Source: Arthrobacter agilis (lineage in GTDB: Bacteria; Actinomycetota; Actinomycetes; Actinomycetales; Micrococcaceae). Taken from it: a stretch of 64,000 bases of DNA. The notes beneath the pieces were generated by a model. That model saw nothing but the letters and a program-made list of their open reading frames with translations, was not told where the DNA came from and ran no database searches. Below, piece after piece: positions 44,356 through 52,963 of the stretch. Each line of letters opens with the position of its first letter. The first letter of the stretch is position 1. Both the position numbers and the translations under genes were made by a program. Location: assembly GCF_006494655.1 (NCBI RefSeq), contig NZ_VHIM01000004.1, positions 62,001 to 126,000 of the forward strand, written 5' to 3'.

Positions 44356-44415
44356 GGTCGTCTCCCTCGTCGTCTCGGCCCCGTCACCGTCACCGTCCCC
44401 GTCGCCGGGATCGAA

Positions 44416-44437
44416 TTACTGAACGCTCGTTCTGTAA
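44416..44437. promoter_or_regulatory. TetR/PaaR-type operator upstream of paaJ
   Basis: TTACTGAACG-CT-CGTTCTGTAA is a 22-bp palindrome with one mismatch between arms, the best copy of the box also seen at 36149 and 37267. It lies between paaJ and the divergent peptidase gene, 61 nt before the paaJ start. Confidence 0.75.
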
Positions 44438-44551
44438 AAGCCTGCTCCAGAATTGCATGCCCGTCCGGTCGGGTCAACCGGTCCACAACGCTGGGCCGGG
44501 ACAGCGCCGGCGGTCCGTGGGGCCCGCACCCGCGGTGGCAAGATGGGAGCC

Positions 44552-46747
44552 ATGACCGCTGACACCACCGCACCTGTTGTCCCCGTCCCGCCCGCAGCCA
44601 CGAAGGTCCCCCTCGAACGCACGCATCACGGTGACACCGTCGTGGACGACTACGAGTGGATGCGGGACAAGGAGAGCCCGGAACTGATCGAGTACCTCCA
44701 GCGCGAGAACGCGTACACGGAAGCCGTCACCGCTCACCAGGCCACGCTGCGCGAAGCCATCTTCGCCGAAATCAAGGACCGGACGCAGGAGACGGATCTC
44801 TCGGTGCCGGCGCGCAAGAAGGGCTGGTGGTACTACTCCCGCACCGAGGAGGGACGGCAGTACGGCATCCAGTGCCGTGTCGCCGCCGAGGACACGGGCG
44901 ATCTCACCCGCGACTGGACCCCGCCCGAGGTGGTGCCCGGCCGTCCCGTACCCGGTGAGCAGGTTCTGCTGGACGGCAACGAGCTCGCCGAGGGCAAGCC
45001 TTTCTTCTCCCTCGGCGGGCTGTCGGTGACCGAGGACGGCACACTGCTCGCGTACTGCGAGGACAACGCCGGCGACGAGCGCTTCACGCTGCGCGTCAAG
45101 GATCTCGCAACCGGTGAGCTCCTGCCGGACGAGGTACCGAACATCTTCTACGGTGTGTCCTTCTCCCCCGACGGATCGCGCGTCTACTACACCGTCGTCG
45201 ACGACTCGTGGCGCCCGTATCAGGTGCGCTCGCACACGCTCGGCACGCCGGTGGCTGACGACGTCGTCGTCTTCCAGGAGGACGACGTCGCCATGTGGAC
45301 CGGTTTCGAGATCTCGGCCGACCGGACGCAGCTGCTCATCAGCATCGGCTGCTCCGAGTACAGCGAGTACCGCGTGCTGGATCTCGCGCACCCGGATGGC
45401 GGCCTGACCACCCTGGTATCCCGGGACGAGCGGATCCTGTACGACGCCGAGCCCGTCACGATCGGCGGCGTCCCGCACTACCTCCTCACCCACAACCGCG
45501 ACGCGACGAACTCGATGGTGAGTCTGGTCGCCGCGGAGCAGTTCACCCGGCCGCTCGCCGACCAGGAGTGGACGACCGTCGTTCCGCATGACGACGCCGT
45601 CCGCGTGAACGGCCTGACGGTCACACAGACGCACGTGGTGCTGTCGGTACGCAAGGACACCATCGAGCGCGTGCAGGTCCTGCCGCTGGCAGGGCTCGGA
45701 ACGGCGGAGCAGGATCTGCCGACGGAGCCCGACTTCGACGAGGAGCTCTTCACGAGCAATCTGGCGAATGCGGAGTTCGACTTCCCGATCATCCGTTTGT
45801 CCTATGCCTCGTACCTGACCCCTCCGCGCGTCTACGACTACGTGCTCGAGGACGGATCCCTGGAGCTGCGCAAGGAGACCGAGGTGCGGGGCGGCTACGA
45901 TCCCGCCGACTACGTGGCGGAGCGCCGGTGGGCGCCGGCCGCCGACGGCACGCTGATCCCGCTCTCGGTGGTCCGCCGCGCGGATCTCGCGCAGGACGGC
46001 ACGAATCCCGCGGTCATCTACGCGTACGGCAGCTACGAGGCCAGCATGGACCCGGCTTTCTCCATCGCACGGCTCTCGCTGCTGGACCGCGGGATCCTCT
46101 TCGTGACCGCGCACATCCGCGGCGGCGGCGAGATGGGACGGACCTGGTACGAGCAGGGCAAGAAGCTCACGAAGAAGAACACGTTCACGGACTTCGTGGA
46201 CGCCACCACGTATCTCGGCACGTCGGGCTGGGCCGACCCGGAACGCATCGCGGCCATCGGCGGGTCGGCAGGGGGCCTGCTCATGGGTGCCGTCGCGAAC
46301 CTCGCACCGGAGAAGTACCGGGCCATCGTGGCGCAGGTGCCGTTCGTGGACGCCCTGACCACGATCCTCGACCCTGAACTGCCGCTCTCCGCGCTCGAGT
46401 GGGAGGAATGGGGCGACCCCATCACCGATGCCGAGGTCTACCGGTACATGAAGGAGTACACGCCGTACGAGAACGTGCGGCCCGTGGCCTATCCGCGCAT
46501 CGCGGCCGTCACCAGCTTCAACGACACGCGGGTGCTCTACGTCGAACCGGCCAAGTGGGTTGCGCGGCTGAGGGAGACGACGACCGGCTCGGAGCCGATC
46601 GTGCTGAAGACCGAGATGGACGGCGGCCACGGCGGCGCCAGCGGCCGCTACTCGCGCTGGCGCGACGTGGCCTGGGACTACGCGTTCGCCGCGGACGCGG
46701 TCGGCGCCACGGAGGTGCTGGCACGTTCCACGAGCTCGGTCGAGTAG
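44552..46747 (+). CDS. ptrB: oligopeptidase B (S9A serine peptidase)
   Basis: The 731-aa cytoplasmic protein has an N-terminal beta-propeller (VDDYEWMRDKESPELIEYL at the start is typical) and a C-terminal alpha/beta-hydrolase domain. The serine is in AAIGGSAGGLLMGAV and the histidine in MDGGHGGASGRYSRW; RGGGEMGRTWYEQGK is also a family block. It cleaves short peptides after basic residues. ATG 44552 follows GGGAGCC. Its 3' end overlaps the convergent cebR gene by 70 nt. Confidence 0.93.
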   Translation: MTADTTAPVVPVPPAATKVPLERTHHGDTVVDDYEWMRDKESPELIEYLQRENAYTEAVTAHQATLREAIFAEIKDRTQETDLSVPARKKGWWYYSRTEEGRQYGIQCRVAAEDTGDLTRDWTPPEVVPGRPVPGEQVLLDGNELAEGKPFFSLGGLSVTEDGTLLAYCEDNAGDERFTLRVKDLATGELLPDEVPNIFYGVSFSPDGSRVYYTVVDDSWRPYQVRSHTLGTPVADDVVVFQEDDVAMWTGFEISADRTQLLISIGCSEYSEYRVLDLAHPDGGLTTLVSRDERILYDAEPVTIGGVPHYLLTHNRDATNSMVSLVAAEQFTRPLADQEWTTVVPHDDAVRVNGLTVTQTHVVLSVRKDTIERVQVLPLAGLGTAEQDLPTEPDFDEELFTSNLANAEFDFPIIRLSYASYLTPPRVYDYVLEDGSLELRKETEVRGGYDPADYVAERRWAPAADGTLIPLSVVRRADLAQDGTNPAVIYAYGSYEASMDPAFSIARLSLLDRGILFVTAHIRGGGEMGRTWYEQGKKLTKKNTFTDFVDATTYLGTSGWADPERIAAIGGSAGGLLMGAVANLAPEKYRAIVAQVPFVDALTTILDPELPLSALEWEEWGDPITDAEVYRYMKEYTPYENVRPVAYPRIAAVTSFNDTRVLYVEPAKWVARLRETTTGSEPIVLKTEMDGGHGGASGRYSRWRDVAWDYAFAADAVGATEVLARSTSSVE

Positions 46748-47772
46748 ATCACGGGCTCCGGGTGGGAGCCCGGAGCCTCGATCTCCTCGAGGAGCATGGT
46801 GCCGGCTTTGACCGCCATCTCGACCATGGGCTGGGTGATGGTGGTCAGCGGGGTCGAGGCGGTCTCCGCAACGGCATGGTTGTCGTAGCCCATCAGCGCG
46901 ATATCGCCCGGCACCGTCTTGCCTGCCGCCTGGATCGCCTCCATGACGCCGAGGGCCATCAGGTCGGAGGCAGCGAAGATCCCGTCGATGTCCGGGTGCT
47001 CGGCGAGCAGCCTCCGCGCTGCCGCGGCTGCGCCCTCGGTCGTGAAGTCGGCGTGGACCACCGGGCCCGCGGGCAGGCCCGCCGCTGCGAGTCCCGACGT
47101 CCAGCCTCGCAGCCGGTCGACGGCCGCGGTCATGTCGGCGGGCCCGGCAACGGTCGCGAGATGTCGTCGGCCGATACCCGCGAGATGGCGGGCCGCCAGC
47201 CGGCCGCCGCCCTCGTTGTCGGTATCCACATAGGTGACGTCGGCCTGCATGTCCCAGGGGCGTCCGATGAAGATGGTCGGGAGCCCGGTCTCGGCGAGTG
47301 ATCTCGCCCAGGAATCGGACTCGTGGTGCGAGACCACGATCGCGCCGTCGACGTGCCCGCCGCGCAGGTACCGCAGGGTGCGCGCCGAGTCGTCGTTGGT
47401 CCTCGACATCAGCAGCACCAGCTGGACGTCGGTCTCCCGGAGCGCCTCGGTGATACCGGTGATCACGACGGCGAAGAAAGGGTCCATCATGACGCGGACA
47501 TCGGGCTCGGGGATGACGAGCGCGATGGACGATGTGCGGCGGGTCACGAGGCTCCGCGCGGCCCTGTTCGGGATGTACCCGAGCGCCAGGACCGCACGAT
47601 CCACTGCGGCCTGCGCTTCCGGGCTCACCCGGTCCCCGCCGTTGATCGCCCTCGAGGCCGTGGAGCGCGACACCCCTGCGGCCAGCGCCAGGTCCTCGAG
47701 CGTGGGGCTCGGGCGGCCTGGCACCTGGCGCAGTGCCCGGGGCAGTGATCGGGTCGGAGACGTGTCCATCAC
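46678..47772 (-). CDS. cebR: LacI-family cellobiose regulator
   Basis: The 364-aa protein has the LacI helix-turn-helix after a 22-residue extension (LEDLALAAGVSRSTASRAIN), the hinge PNRAARSLVTRRTSSIALVI and a sugar-sensing domain (PFFAVVITGITEAL, GIFAASDLMALGVMEAI, ALMGYDNHAVAETASTPL). It is the last gene of the transporter-glucosidase cluster; its ATG overlaps the glucosidase stop region by 4 nt. Two copies of the TGGGAGCGCT(C)CCA-type box before cebE match the CebR operator known from Streptomyces, which identifies it. Cellobiose relieves repression in that system. Confidence 0.88.
   Translation of the reverse strand: MMDTSPTRSLPRALRQVPGRPSPTLEDLALAAGVSRSTASRAINGGDRVSPEAQAAVDRAVLALGYIPNRAARSLVTRRTSSIALVIPEPDVRVMMDPFFAVVITGITEALRETDVQLVLLMSRTNDDSARTLRYLRGGHVDGAIVVSHHESDSWARSLAETGLPTIFIGRPWDMQADVTYVDTDNEGGGRLAARHLAGIGRRHLATVAGPADMTAAVDRLRGWTSGLAAAGLPAGPVVHADFTTEGAAAAARRLLAEHPDIDGIFAASDLMALGVMEAIQAAGKTVPGDIALMGYDNHAVAETASTPLTTITQPMVEMAVKAGTMLLEEIEAPGSHPEPVIYSTELVERASTSVAPTASAANA
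46754..46777 (+). terminator. hairpin after ptrB, inside the cebR 3' coding region
   Basis: GGCTCCGGG (46754-46762) and CCCGGAGCC (46769-46777) form a 9-bp perfect stem around 6 nt. It starts 7 nt after the ptrB stop, where a terminator is expected, yet it is also coding for cebR on the other strand. Confidence 0.55.
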
Positions 47773-49310
47773 CTCGACAATACGACACCCACCTTGCCGG
47801 CGTCGGGCTCCGCGGAGTCGGGGGACGCCTCGTCCTCGGCCTGCCCGCGGCCCGCGGCGTCAGCGTCAGCGTCAGCGTCAGCGTCAGCGTCAGCGGGGAT
47901 CGTGTTCGACGCGGCCAGGCGTGCGTACCAGAGAGCGCTGGCCTTGGGAGTGCGCTCCTGGGTCTCGTAGTCCACCCGCACCAGGCCGAAGCGCTGGTGG
48001 TACCCCCAGGCCCACTCGAAGTTGTCCAGCAGGGACCACGCCAGATAGCCCCGCAGGTCCACGCCGTCGTCGATCGCGTCCTTCATCGCCCGCACGTGGA
48101 CGTCGAAGAAGGACAGCCGCTCCTGGTCGTCGACGAACCCCGCCTCGTCCGGGGAGTCGTCGTAGGCCGCCCCGTTCTCGGTGATGTAGATCGGGATTCC
48201 CGCCGGCCCCGTGTACTCGTGCTGCAGCCGGTTCAGCAGTCGGCGCAGCCCGTCGGGCTGCACTTCCCAGTCCATGGCGGTGACCGGCAGACCGCGCGGC
48301 ACCGAGCGTACGCCGTGGGCGGCGACGTAGGGCGAGGACACCGGCCGTTCGAGCGGCGCGTGGCCCTCCTGCGGCGCGGACCCGCCCGACGGCGTCCTGG
48401 TCACGGCCTCGCCGTGGTAGTAGTTCACGCCCAGGACGTCGATCGGGGCCGAGATGATCTCGAGGTCGCCCGCGCGGACGTGGTCGGTCAGGCCCAGGTG
48501 CCCGACATCGCGGAGGACATCCTCCGGATAGGACCCGCGCAGCACCGGGTCCAGGAAGATCCGGTTGAACTGTCCGTCGATGCGACGCGCTGCATCGCGA
48601 TCGGCGTCGCTCTGCGGATCGAGCGGGTCCGGCACCGTGAGGTTCAGGGTGATCCCGAGCGTGGCCTCGGCGTCCCGGCGCCGCAGCTCCTGCGTCGCCA
48701 GCCCGTGGCCGAGGAGGAGATGATGCGCCGCCGCGAGTGCCGCCATCGGCTCCTGCCGCCCCGGCGCGTGGACACCGGCCGCGTAGCCGAGGAAGGCCGC
48801 GCACCACGGTTCGTTCAGCGTCGTCCAGATCCGCACGCGGTCTCCGAGCGCCTCGTGCAGCACGGCTGCGTACTCGGCGAAGCGGTAGGCGGTGTCCCGG
48901 TTCGTCCACCCTCCCTTGTCCTCCAGGGCCTGCGGGAGGTCCCAGTGGTACAGGGTGAGCCAGGGCTTGATACCGGCTGCCAGCAACTGGTCCACCAGGT
49001 CGGAGTAGAAGCGGATTCCCTCGACGTTCGGGGTCACGCCGTCCGCCATGCAGCGGGACCACGACGTCGAGAATCGGTAGGCCTGCAGGTTGAGGTTCTT
49101 CATCATGGCGACGTCGTCGGCCGACCGGTGGTAGTGGTCGCACGCCACGTCGCCGTTGTGTGCATCCGCCACGGCTCCCGGGACCCGCGAGAAGGTGTCC
49201 CAGATGGAGGGCCCCCTGCCGCCCTCGTCCGCCGCGCCCTCGATCTGGTACGCGGCCGTCGCTGCTCCCCAGAGGAAACCCTCGGGGAAGGTGATGTCCT
49301 TGCTGCTCAT
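47769..49310 (-). CDS. bglC: GH1 beta-glucosidase, cellobiose-hydrolysing
   Basis: This 513-aa cytoplasmic GH1 enzyme has FPEGFLWGAATAAYQIEGA at its start, the acid/base glutamate in WTTLNEPWCA, the nucleophile in IYITENGAAYDD and the aglycone/glycone block SLLDNFEWAWGYHQRFGLV. It splits cellobiose and short cello-oligosaccharides to glucose. The last 40 residues or so form a low-complexity acidic tail containing an Ala-Asp run coded by a 6-bp tandem repeat. It sits between cebG and cebR, all coupled by 4-nt overlaps. Confidence 0.94.
   Translation of the reverse strand: MSSKDITFPEGFLWGAATAAYQIEGAADEGGRGPSIWDTFSRVPGAVADAHNGDVACDHYHRSADDVAMMKNLNLQAYRFSTSWSRCMADGVTPNVEGIRFYSDLVDQLLAAGIKPWLTLYHWDLPQALEDKGGWTNRDTAYRFAEYAAVLHEALGDRVRIWTTLNEPWCAAFLGYAAGVHAPGRQEPMAALAAAHHLLLGHGLATQELRRRDAEATLGITLNLTVPDPLDPQSDADRDAARRIDGQFNRIFLDPVLRGSYPEDVLRDVGHLGLTDHVRAGDLEIISAPIDVLGVNYYHGEAVTRTPSGGSAPQEGHAPLERPVSSPYVAAHGVRSVPRGLPVTAMDWEVQPDGLRRLLNRLQHEYTGPAGIPIYITENGAAYDDSPDEAGFVDDQERLSFFDVHVRAMKDAIDDGVDLRGYLAWSLLDNFEWAWGYHQRFGLVRVDYETQERTPKASALWYARLAASNTIPADADADADADADAAGRGQAEDEASPDSAEPDAGKVGVVLSR
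47857..47892. repeat. hexanucleotide tandem repeat within bglC
   Basis: Six perfect copies of GCGTCA encode an alternating Ala-Asp run in the C-terminal tail of the beta-glucosidase. The unit is two codons long, so slippage changes tail length without a frameshift. Confidence 0.95.
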
Positions 49311-50221
49311 CCTTTGACTGCTCCTTGCATGATTCCTGAAACGAGTTGGCGTCCCGCGACGGCGAAGAGGAGCAGCAGCGGGATGGTGGACAGCACCGCA
49401 CCGGCGAGCACGATCGAGTAATCGACGAAGTGCGCGGCCTGAAGCAGCTGCAGCGCCACCGGGAGGGTGGGGTTGGAGGGATCCAGCACGATGAACGGCC
49501 AGAAGAAGTTGGTCCACGTGGCGACGAACGTGAACAGCGCCAGCATGGCCGCGGCCGGCCGGGCCGCCGGCAGACCAACGTACCAGAACGCCTGGATCAT
49601 CGAGGCGCCGTCGATGCGGACGGCCTCGATCAGTTCATCCGGCAGCGCGTCCCGCAGGTACTGGGTCATCCAGAAGACGCCGAAGGCCGTGACGACACCG
49701 GGCACGATGACGGCCCAGAGAGAGCCGGTCCACCCCAGCTTGGCCATGACGATGAACAGGGGCACCACACCGAGCTGCGTGGGGACCGCCATCGTCGCGA
49801 TCACGAAGACCAGCAGCACCTTGCTGCCCCGGAATCGGAGCTTGGCGAAGGCGAACCCGGCGAGGGTGGAGAACAGCACCACGGATGCTGCCGTCACCGT
49901 GGACACGATGATGCTGTTACCGAGTGCCTTCCAGAACGGGATGCTGTCCAGGACCGTGGATGCGTTGGCGAGGAAGTTGCCGCCCGGGATGAGGGGGACT
50001 CCCTTGCTGATCACCGAGCTGTCGTGGGTTCCCACCAGGAACGACCACCAGAGTGGAAAGACCGAACCGAGGATGACGGCCCCGAGGAATCCGTAGGTGA
50101 GCGCGCCGGGCCGGCGCATCGTACCGCCTGGGCCACCCCGGCGTTTCCCGCCGAGGCCCCTCTGCGCAGCGCGGGCGGCCCCCTTGCCCGCGGTCTGCTC
50201 GATCATGGGGATGGAGCTCAT
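49307..50221 (-). CDS. cebG: cello-oligosaccharide ABC transporter permease CebG (MalG type)
   Basis: The 304-aa protein has six helices; the EAA loop is ELIEAVRIDGASMIQAFWYVGLPAARP. A basic, Gly-rich N-terminus (KGAARAAQRGLGGKRRGG) precedes the first helix. It is the third gene of cebE-cebF-cebG-bglC-cebR and overlaps its neighbours by 4 nt on both sides. Assignment to cellobiose uptake follows from the CebR boxes and the glucosidase. As in Streptomyces, no ATPase gene accompanies it. Confidence 0.9.
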   Translation of the reverse strand: MSSIPMIEQTAGKGAARAAQRGLGGKRRGGPGGTMRRPGALTYGFLGAVILGSVFPLWWSFLVGTHDSSVISKGVPLIPGGNFLANASTVLDSIPFWKALGNSIIVSTVTAASVVLFSTLAGFAFAKLRFRGSKVLLVFVIATMAVPTQLGVVPLFIVMAKLGWTGSLWAVIVPGVVTAFGVFWMTQYLRDALPDELIEAVRIDGASMIQAFWYVGLPAARPAAAMLALFTFVATWTNFFWPFIVLDPSNPTLPVALQLLQAAHFVDYSIVLAGAVLSTIPLLLLFAVAGRQLVSGIMQGAVKG

Positions 50222-51204
50222 CGTCGACCTCCCTGGGTTGCGATGCGGCGGGTGATCAGGAAGTTAGCCATCGCGATGATGATGATGATCAGGAAGAGGA
50301 GCCAGGCGACCGCCGAGGCCCTGCCGAAGTTCCGCTGCCCCCAGCCGAGCTCCCAGATGTACATGGTGAGCGTCTGCCACTGGCGGTCGGCCCCACCGAG
50401 ACCCGCCTGGTCGAAGACCCGTGCCTCGTCGAAGATCTGGAGTCCGCCGATGGTGGCGGTGATGACCACGAAGATGATGGTCGGCCGCAGCATCGGGACG
50501 GTGACGGAGAAGAACTGCCGAAGGCGTCCTGCGCCGTCGATGGTCGCCGCCTCGTAGACGTCCCTGGGGACGGCCTGCATCGCGGCGAGGAAGATGAGGG
50601 CGTTGTAGCCCGTCCAGCGGAAGTTGACCATCGTCGCGATGGCCGCGTGACTCGCGAGCGAGTCGGCGTGCCAGCGGACCGGCTCCAGCCCCAGCCCCGT
50701 CAACATCTCGTTGAACAGGCCTGCCTGGTCAGCGAAGAGGTTGTTGAAGATCAGCCCGACGGCCACGGGGGCCACCACGAAAGGTACGAGCACGCCCATC
50801 CGCCAGAACGTCCTGGCCCTCAGGTTGGCGTCGAGCACCGCGGCGATGGCGATGGCGAGAACGACCTGCGGGACGGACGAGAGGAGGAAGATGCTGAACG
50901 TATTGCCTACGGCATTCCAGAAGAACGGCTGCGAGAGCACGAACTGGAAATTCTCGAATCCTGTGAACGCGCCCTGGCCACCGATGAGGTTCCACTCATG
51001 GAGCGAGACCCATGCCGTGTACAGCAGGGGGAACAGCCCCGTGATGGCGAAGAGCAGGAAGAACGGCGAGATGTAGAGATACGGGGACAGTTTGACGTCC
51101 CATGTCGATACCTTCTGGGAGAACGCCAGCCGCTTCACGTGCGTGGTGCGCGGCCGCTGGTTCGTGTCGGGGGGTGGGGTCTGGACCCGGTCCGTGACTG
51201 CCAT
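50218..51204 (-). CDS. cebF: cello-oligosaccharide ABC transporter permease CebF (MalF type)
   Basis: This 328-aa MalF-type permease has a hydrophilic N-terminus of about 35 residues, then LSPYLYISPFFLLFAITGLFP as first helix and the EAA loop EAATIDGAGRLRQFFSVTVPMLRP. It begins 3 nt after the binding-protein stop and overlaps the cebG start by 4 nt. Function is assigned by operon context and CUT1 family membership. Confidence 0.9.
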   Translation of the reverse strand: MAVTDRVQTPPPDTNQRPRTTHVKRLAFSQKVSTWDVKLSPYLYISPFFLLFAITGLFPLLYTAWVSLHEWNLIGGQGAFTGFENFQFVLSQPFFWNAVGNTFSIFLLSSVPQVVLAIAIAAVLDANLRARTFWRMGVLVPFVVAPVAVGLIFNNLFADQAGLFNEMLTGLGLEPVRWHADSLASHAAIATMVNFRWTGYNALIFLAAMQAVPRDVYEAATIDGAGRLRQFFSVTVPMLRPTIIFVVITATIGGLQIFDEARVFDQAGLGGADRQWQTLTMYIWELGWGQRNFGRASAVAWLLFLIIIIIAMANFLITRRIATQGGRR

Positions 51205-51207
51205 GCG

Positions 51208-52509
51208 CTACAGGGCGTTCACAGCGGTGACGAACTTGTCCCAGGAGGACGCGGCGTCGTCGGTGTTGTCGACGTCGACCCGGGTGAGGGCCTGCTGCAT
51301 CGCATCGTTGATCGCGAAGTACTTGGGTCCCTTGAACGGGGTGACTTCGACGGCGGTCGCGCGGTTGGCCAGGATCTCGCCGGTCGGTGCGTCATTGAAG
51401 AACGGATCGACCTGGCCCAGGAGTTCGTCGCTGTCGAGCGCATCGACCTGGCTCGGGAACGTGCCCTTGGACTCGAAAGCCTTGATCTGCTGCTCCGGAG
51501 CGGTGAGCCATTCGGCGAGCTTCTTGGCTTCGGCCTGGTGAGCACCCTGGGTGGGAACGGTCAGGTAGGAACCGCCCCAGTTGCCGCCGCCACCGGGGAA
51601 GACATCGGCGATGTCCCAGCCCTCGATCCCCTCGGCGTTGCCCTCGATAATGCCGAGCATCCAGCCGGGGCAGAGCTTCGTGGCGAAGGCGTCGGACTGG
51701 AAGCTCGCGGTCCAGTCGTCCTCCCACTGCGTGAGGTGGGCCGAGAGGTCGTCCTCGACGGACGCCTGCAGGACCTGCTCGTAGATGTCCTTGACCTCGG
51801 AATTCTCCGTGGCCATGACGGTTCCGTCGTCCTCCTCATAGGCGTTCTGGACCTGGTTGATCATGCCCTGGTAGGTGGCTCCTGCCGAGTCGAACCAGGC
51901 CACGCCGTCGCTGGCGGCGACGAACTCCTTGCCGGCGTCGAAGTAGTTCTGCCAGTCACCCTCGAGCATCTTCGCGACGGACTCCCGATCGCTCGGCAAC
52001 CCGGCTGCCTCGAAGAGGTCGGCGCGATAGCAGACGCCCTGGGGCCCGACGTCCGTTCCGTACCCGATGAGCTGTCCGTCCTCGGTGGTGGCCGCGGCGG
52101 TCTTCCAGTCGAGCCATCGCCCCTCGACCGCGGGGTCGGTCAGGTCGACGAACTGGTCGGGGTACTCGAGGAGCTCGGGAAGCCAATCGACCTCGATGCC
52201 CTCGATGTCCGAGAGTCCGGACCCGGCGGCGAGCCGCGTGGTCAGATTGTCGCGGGCCTCGTTCGACGTCGCGGCCTTCTTGTGCTGGATGGTGACGTTC
52301 GGGTTGAGCTCCTCGTATTCGCCGAAGAGTTCCTCGTAGCCGAATTCGTTGAACGTGCCGATGGAGAGGGTGACGTCCTCGGTCCCGGTCTCGCCTTCGA
52401 CGCCGGCGCTGTCGGAGCCGTCGGATCCGCCCGAACCGCAGGCGGTCAGGGCCATGGCGAGGCATGCGGCGGCGGCGGACAGTGCGGTGATGCGTGCTCT
52501 GCTGTGCAC
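51208..52509 (-). CDS. cebE: cello-oligosaccharide-binding lipoprotein CebE
   Basis: The 433-aa protein starts at GTG 52509, six nucleotides after AAGGAG. Its signal ITALSAAAACLAMALTACGSGG has a lipobox (LTAC, cysteine near residue 24) and a Ser/Gly/Asp-rich linker. The rest matches solute-binding family 1 (GTFNEFGYEELFGEYEELNP; GGNWGGSYLTVPTQGAHQAEAKKLAEWL). It captures cello-oligosaccharides for CebFG. The promoter and two CebR boxes lie 210-280 nt upstream, leaving a leader of about 230 nt in which I see nothing but GC-rich sequence. Confidence 0.9.
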   Translation of the reverse strand: MHSRARITALSAAAACLAMALTACGSGGSDGSDSAGVEGETGTEDVTLSIGTFNEFGYEELFGEYEELNPNVTIQHKKAATSNEARDNLTTRLAAGSGLSDIEGIEVDWLPELLEYPDQFVDLTDPAVEGRWLDWKTAAATTEDGQLIGYGTDVGPQGVCYRADLFEAAGLPSDRESVAKMLEGDWQNYFDAGKEFVAASDGVAWFDSAGATYQGMINQVQNAYEEDDGTVMATENSEVKDIYEQVLQASVEDDLSAHLTQWEDDWTASFQSDAFATKLCPGWMLGIIEGNAEGIEGWDIADVFPGGGGNWGGSYLTVPTQGAHQAEAKKLAEWLTAPEQQIKAFESKGTFPSQVDALDSDELLGQVDPFFNDAPTGEILANRATAVEVTPFKGPKYFAINDAMQQALTRVDVDNTDDAASSWDKFVTAVNAL

Positions 52510-52720
52510 GGGTGACTCCTTTGTCAGATTGATGCCCTGCGAGCGCAGGGAATCGGGGTGTATCGGCGGGCGATGGTGCCTGGTCCGGGGTTCCCTGCGC
52601 TCGGCAGGGGAGCCCGGTGTCCTGGGGGTTGCGGCGGCGGATCGCGGAGCACCCGCGACCCACCGCCGGTGCGAGTGGATGGCAGTCGCGGAGCTTTCCC
52701 TGCAGGATGATCAGTCCCGG

Positions 52721-52734
52721 TGGGAGCGCTCTCA
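52721..52734. promoter_or_regulatory. CebR operator, promoter-proximal
   Basis: TGGGAGCGCTCTCA differs at one position from the perfect palindrome TGGGAGCGCTCCCA, the CebR box of Streptomyces. It lies just downstream of the predicted transcription start of cebE, in a position to block elongation or promoter escape. Confidence 0.85.
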
Positions 52735-52746
52735 CTCTGTGCGATC

Positions 52747-52775
52747 ATCCTGACTATGACCTACACCACTGTCAA
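52747..52775 (-). promoter_or_regulatory. cebE promoter
   Basis: On the minus strand TTGACA (52775-52770) is followed after exactly 17 nt by CAGGAT (52752-52747). The -35 is a perfect consensus; the -10 keeps the AxxxT positions. CebR boxes flank it on both sides. Confidence 0.65.
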
Positions 52776-52776
52776 G

Positions 52777-52790
52777 TGGGAGCGCTTCCA
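52777..52790. promoter_or_regulatory. CebR operator, upstream of the -35
   Basis: TGGGAGCGCTTCCA is a second near-perfect CebR palindrome, immediately upstream of the -35 element of the cebE promoter and 56 bp (centre to centre) from the first box. A looped or cooperative repression complex is plausible. Confidence 0.85.
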
Positions 52791-52963
52791 CCGAGGGTGG
52801 GCGGGATCGGAAACCGCGCATCACCGCAGGTCAGAAGCACCTCGCTGGTCTGTACGACACCGAATCGTTACCGGTCCGTCGATTTTTCGGGCCGACCACG
52901 GGCACGCGCCAACCCGCTAGAGTGGCCGACGACCGACCCCTCGAACCTCGCCTGGAGCATGTC

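Noticed and set aside
44474-47788. 1100-codon open frame antisense to oligopeptidase B
   Set aside because: The sense strand has the intact S9 peptidase with catalytic motifs. The antisense product has no recognisable domain; its N-terminal part is a frame-shifted reading of cebR.
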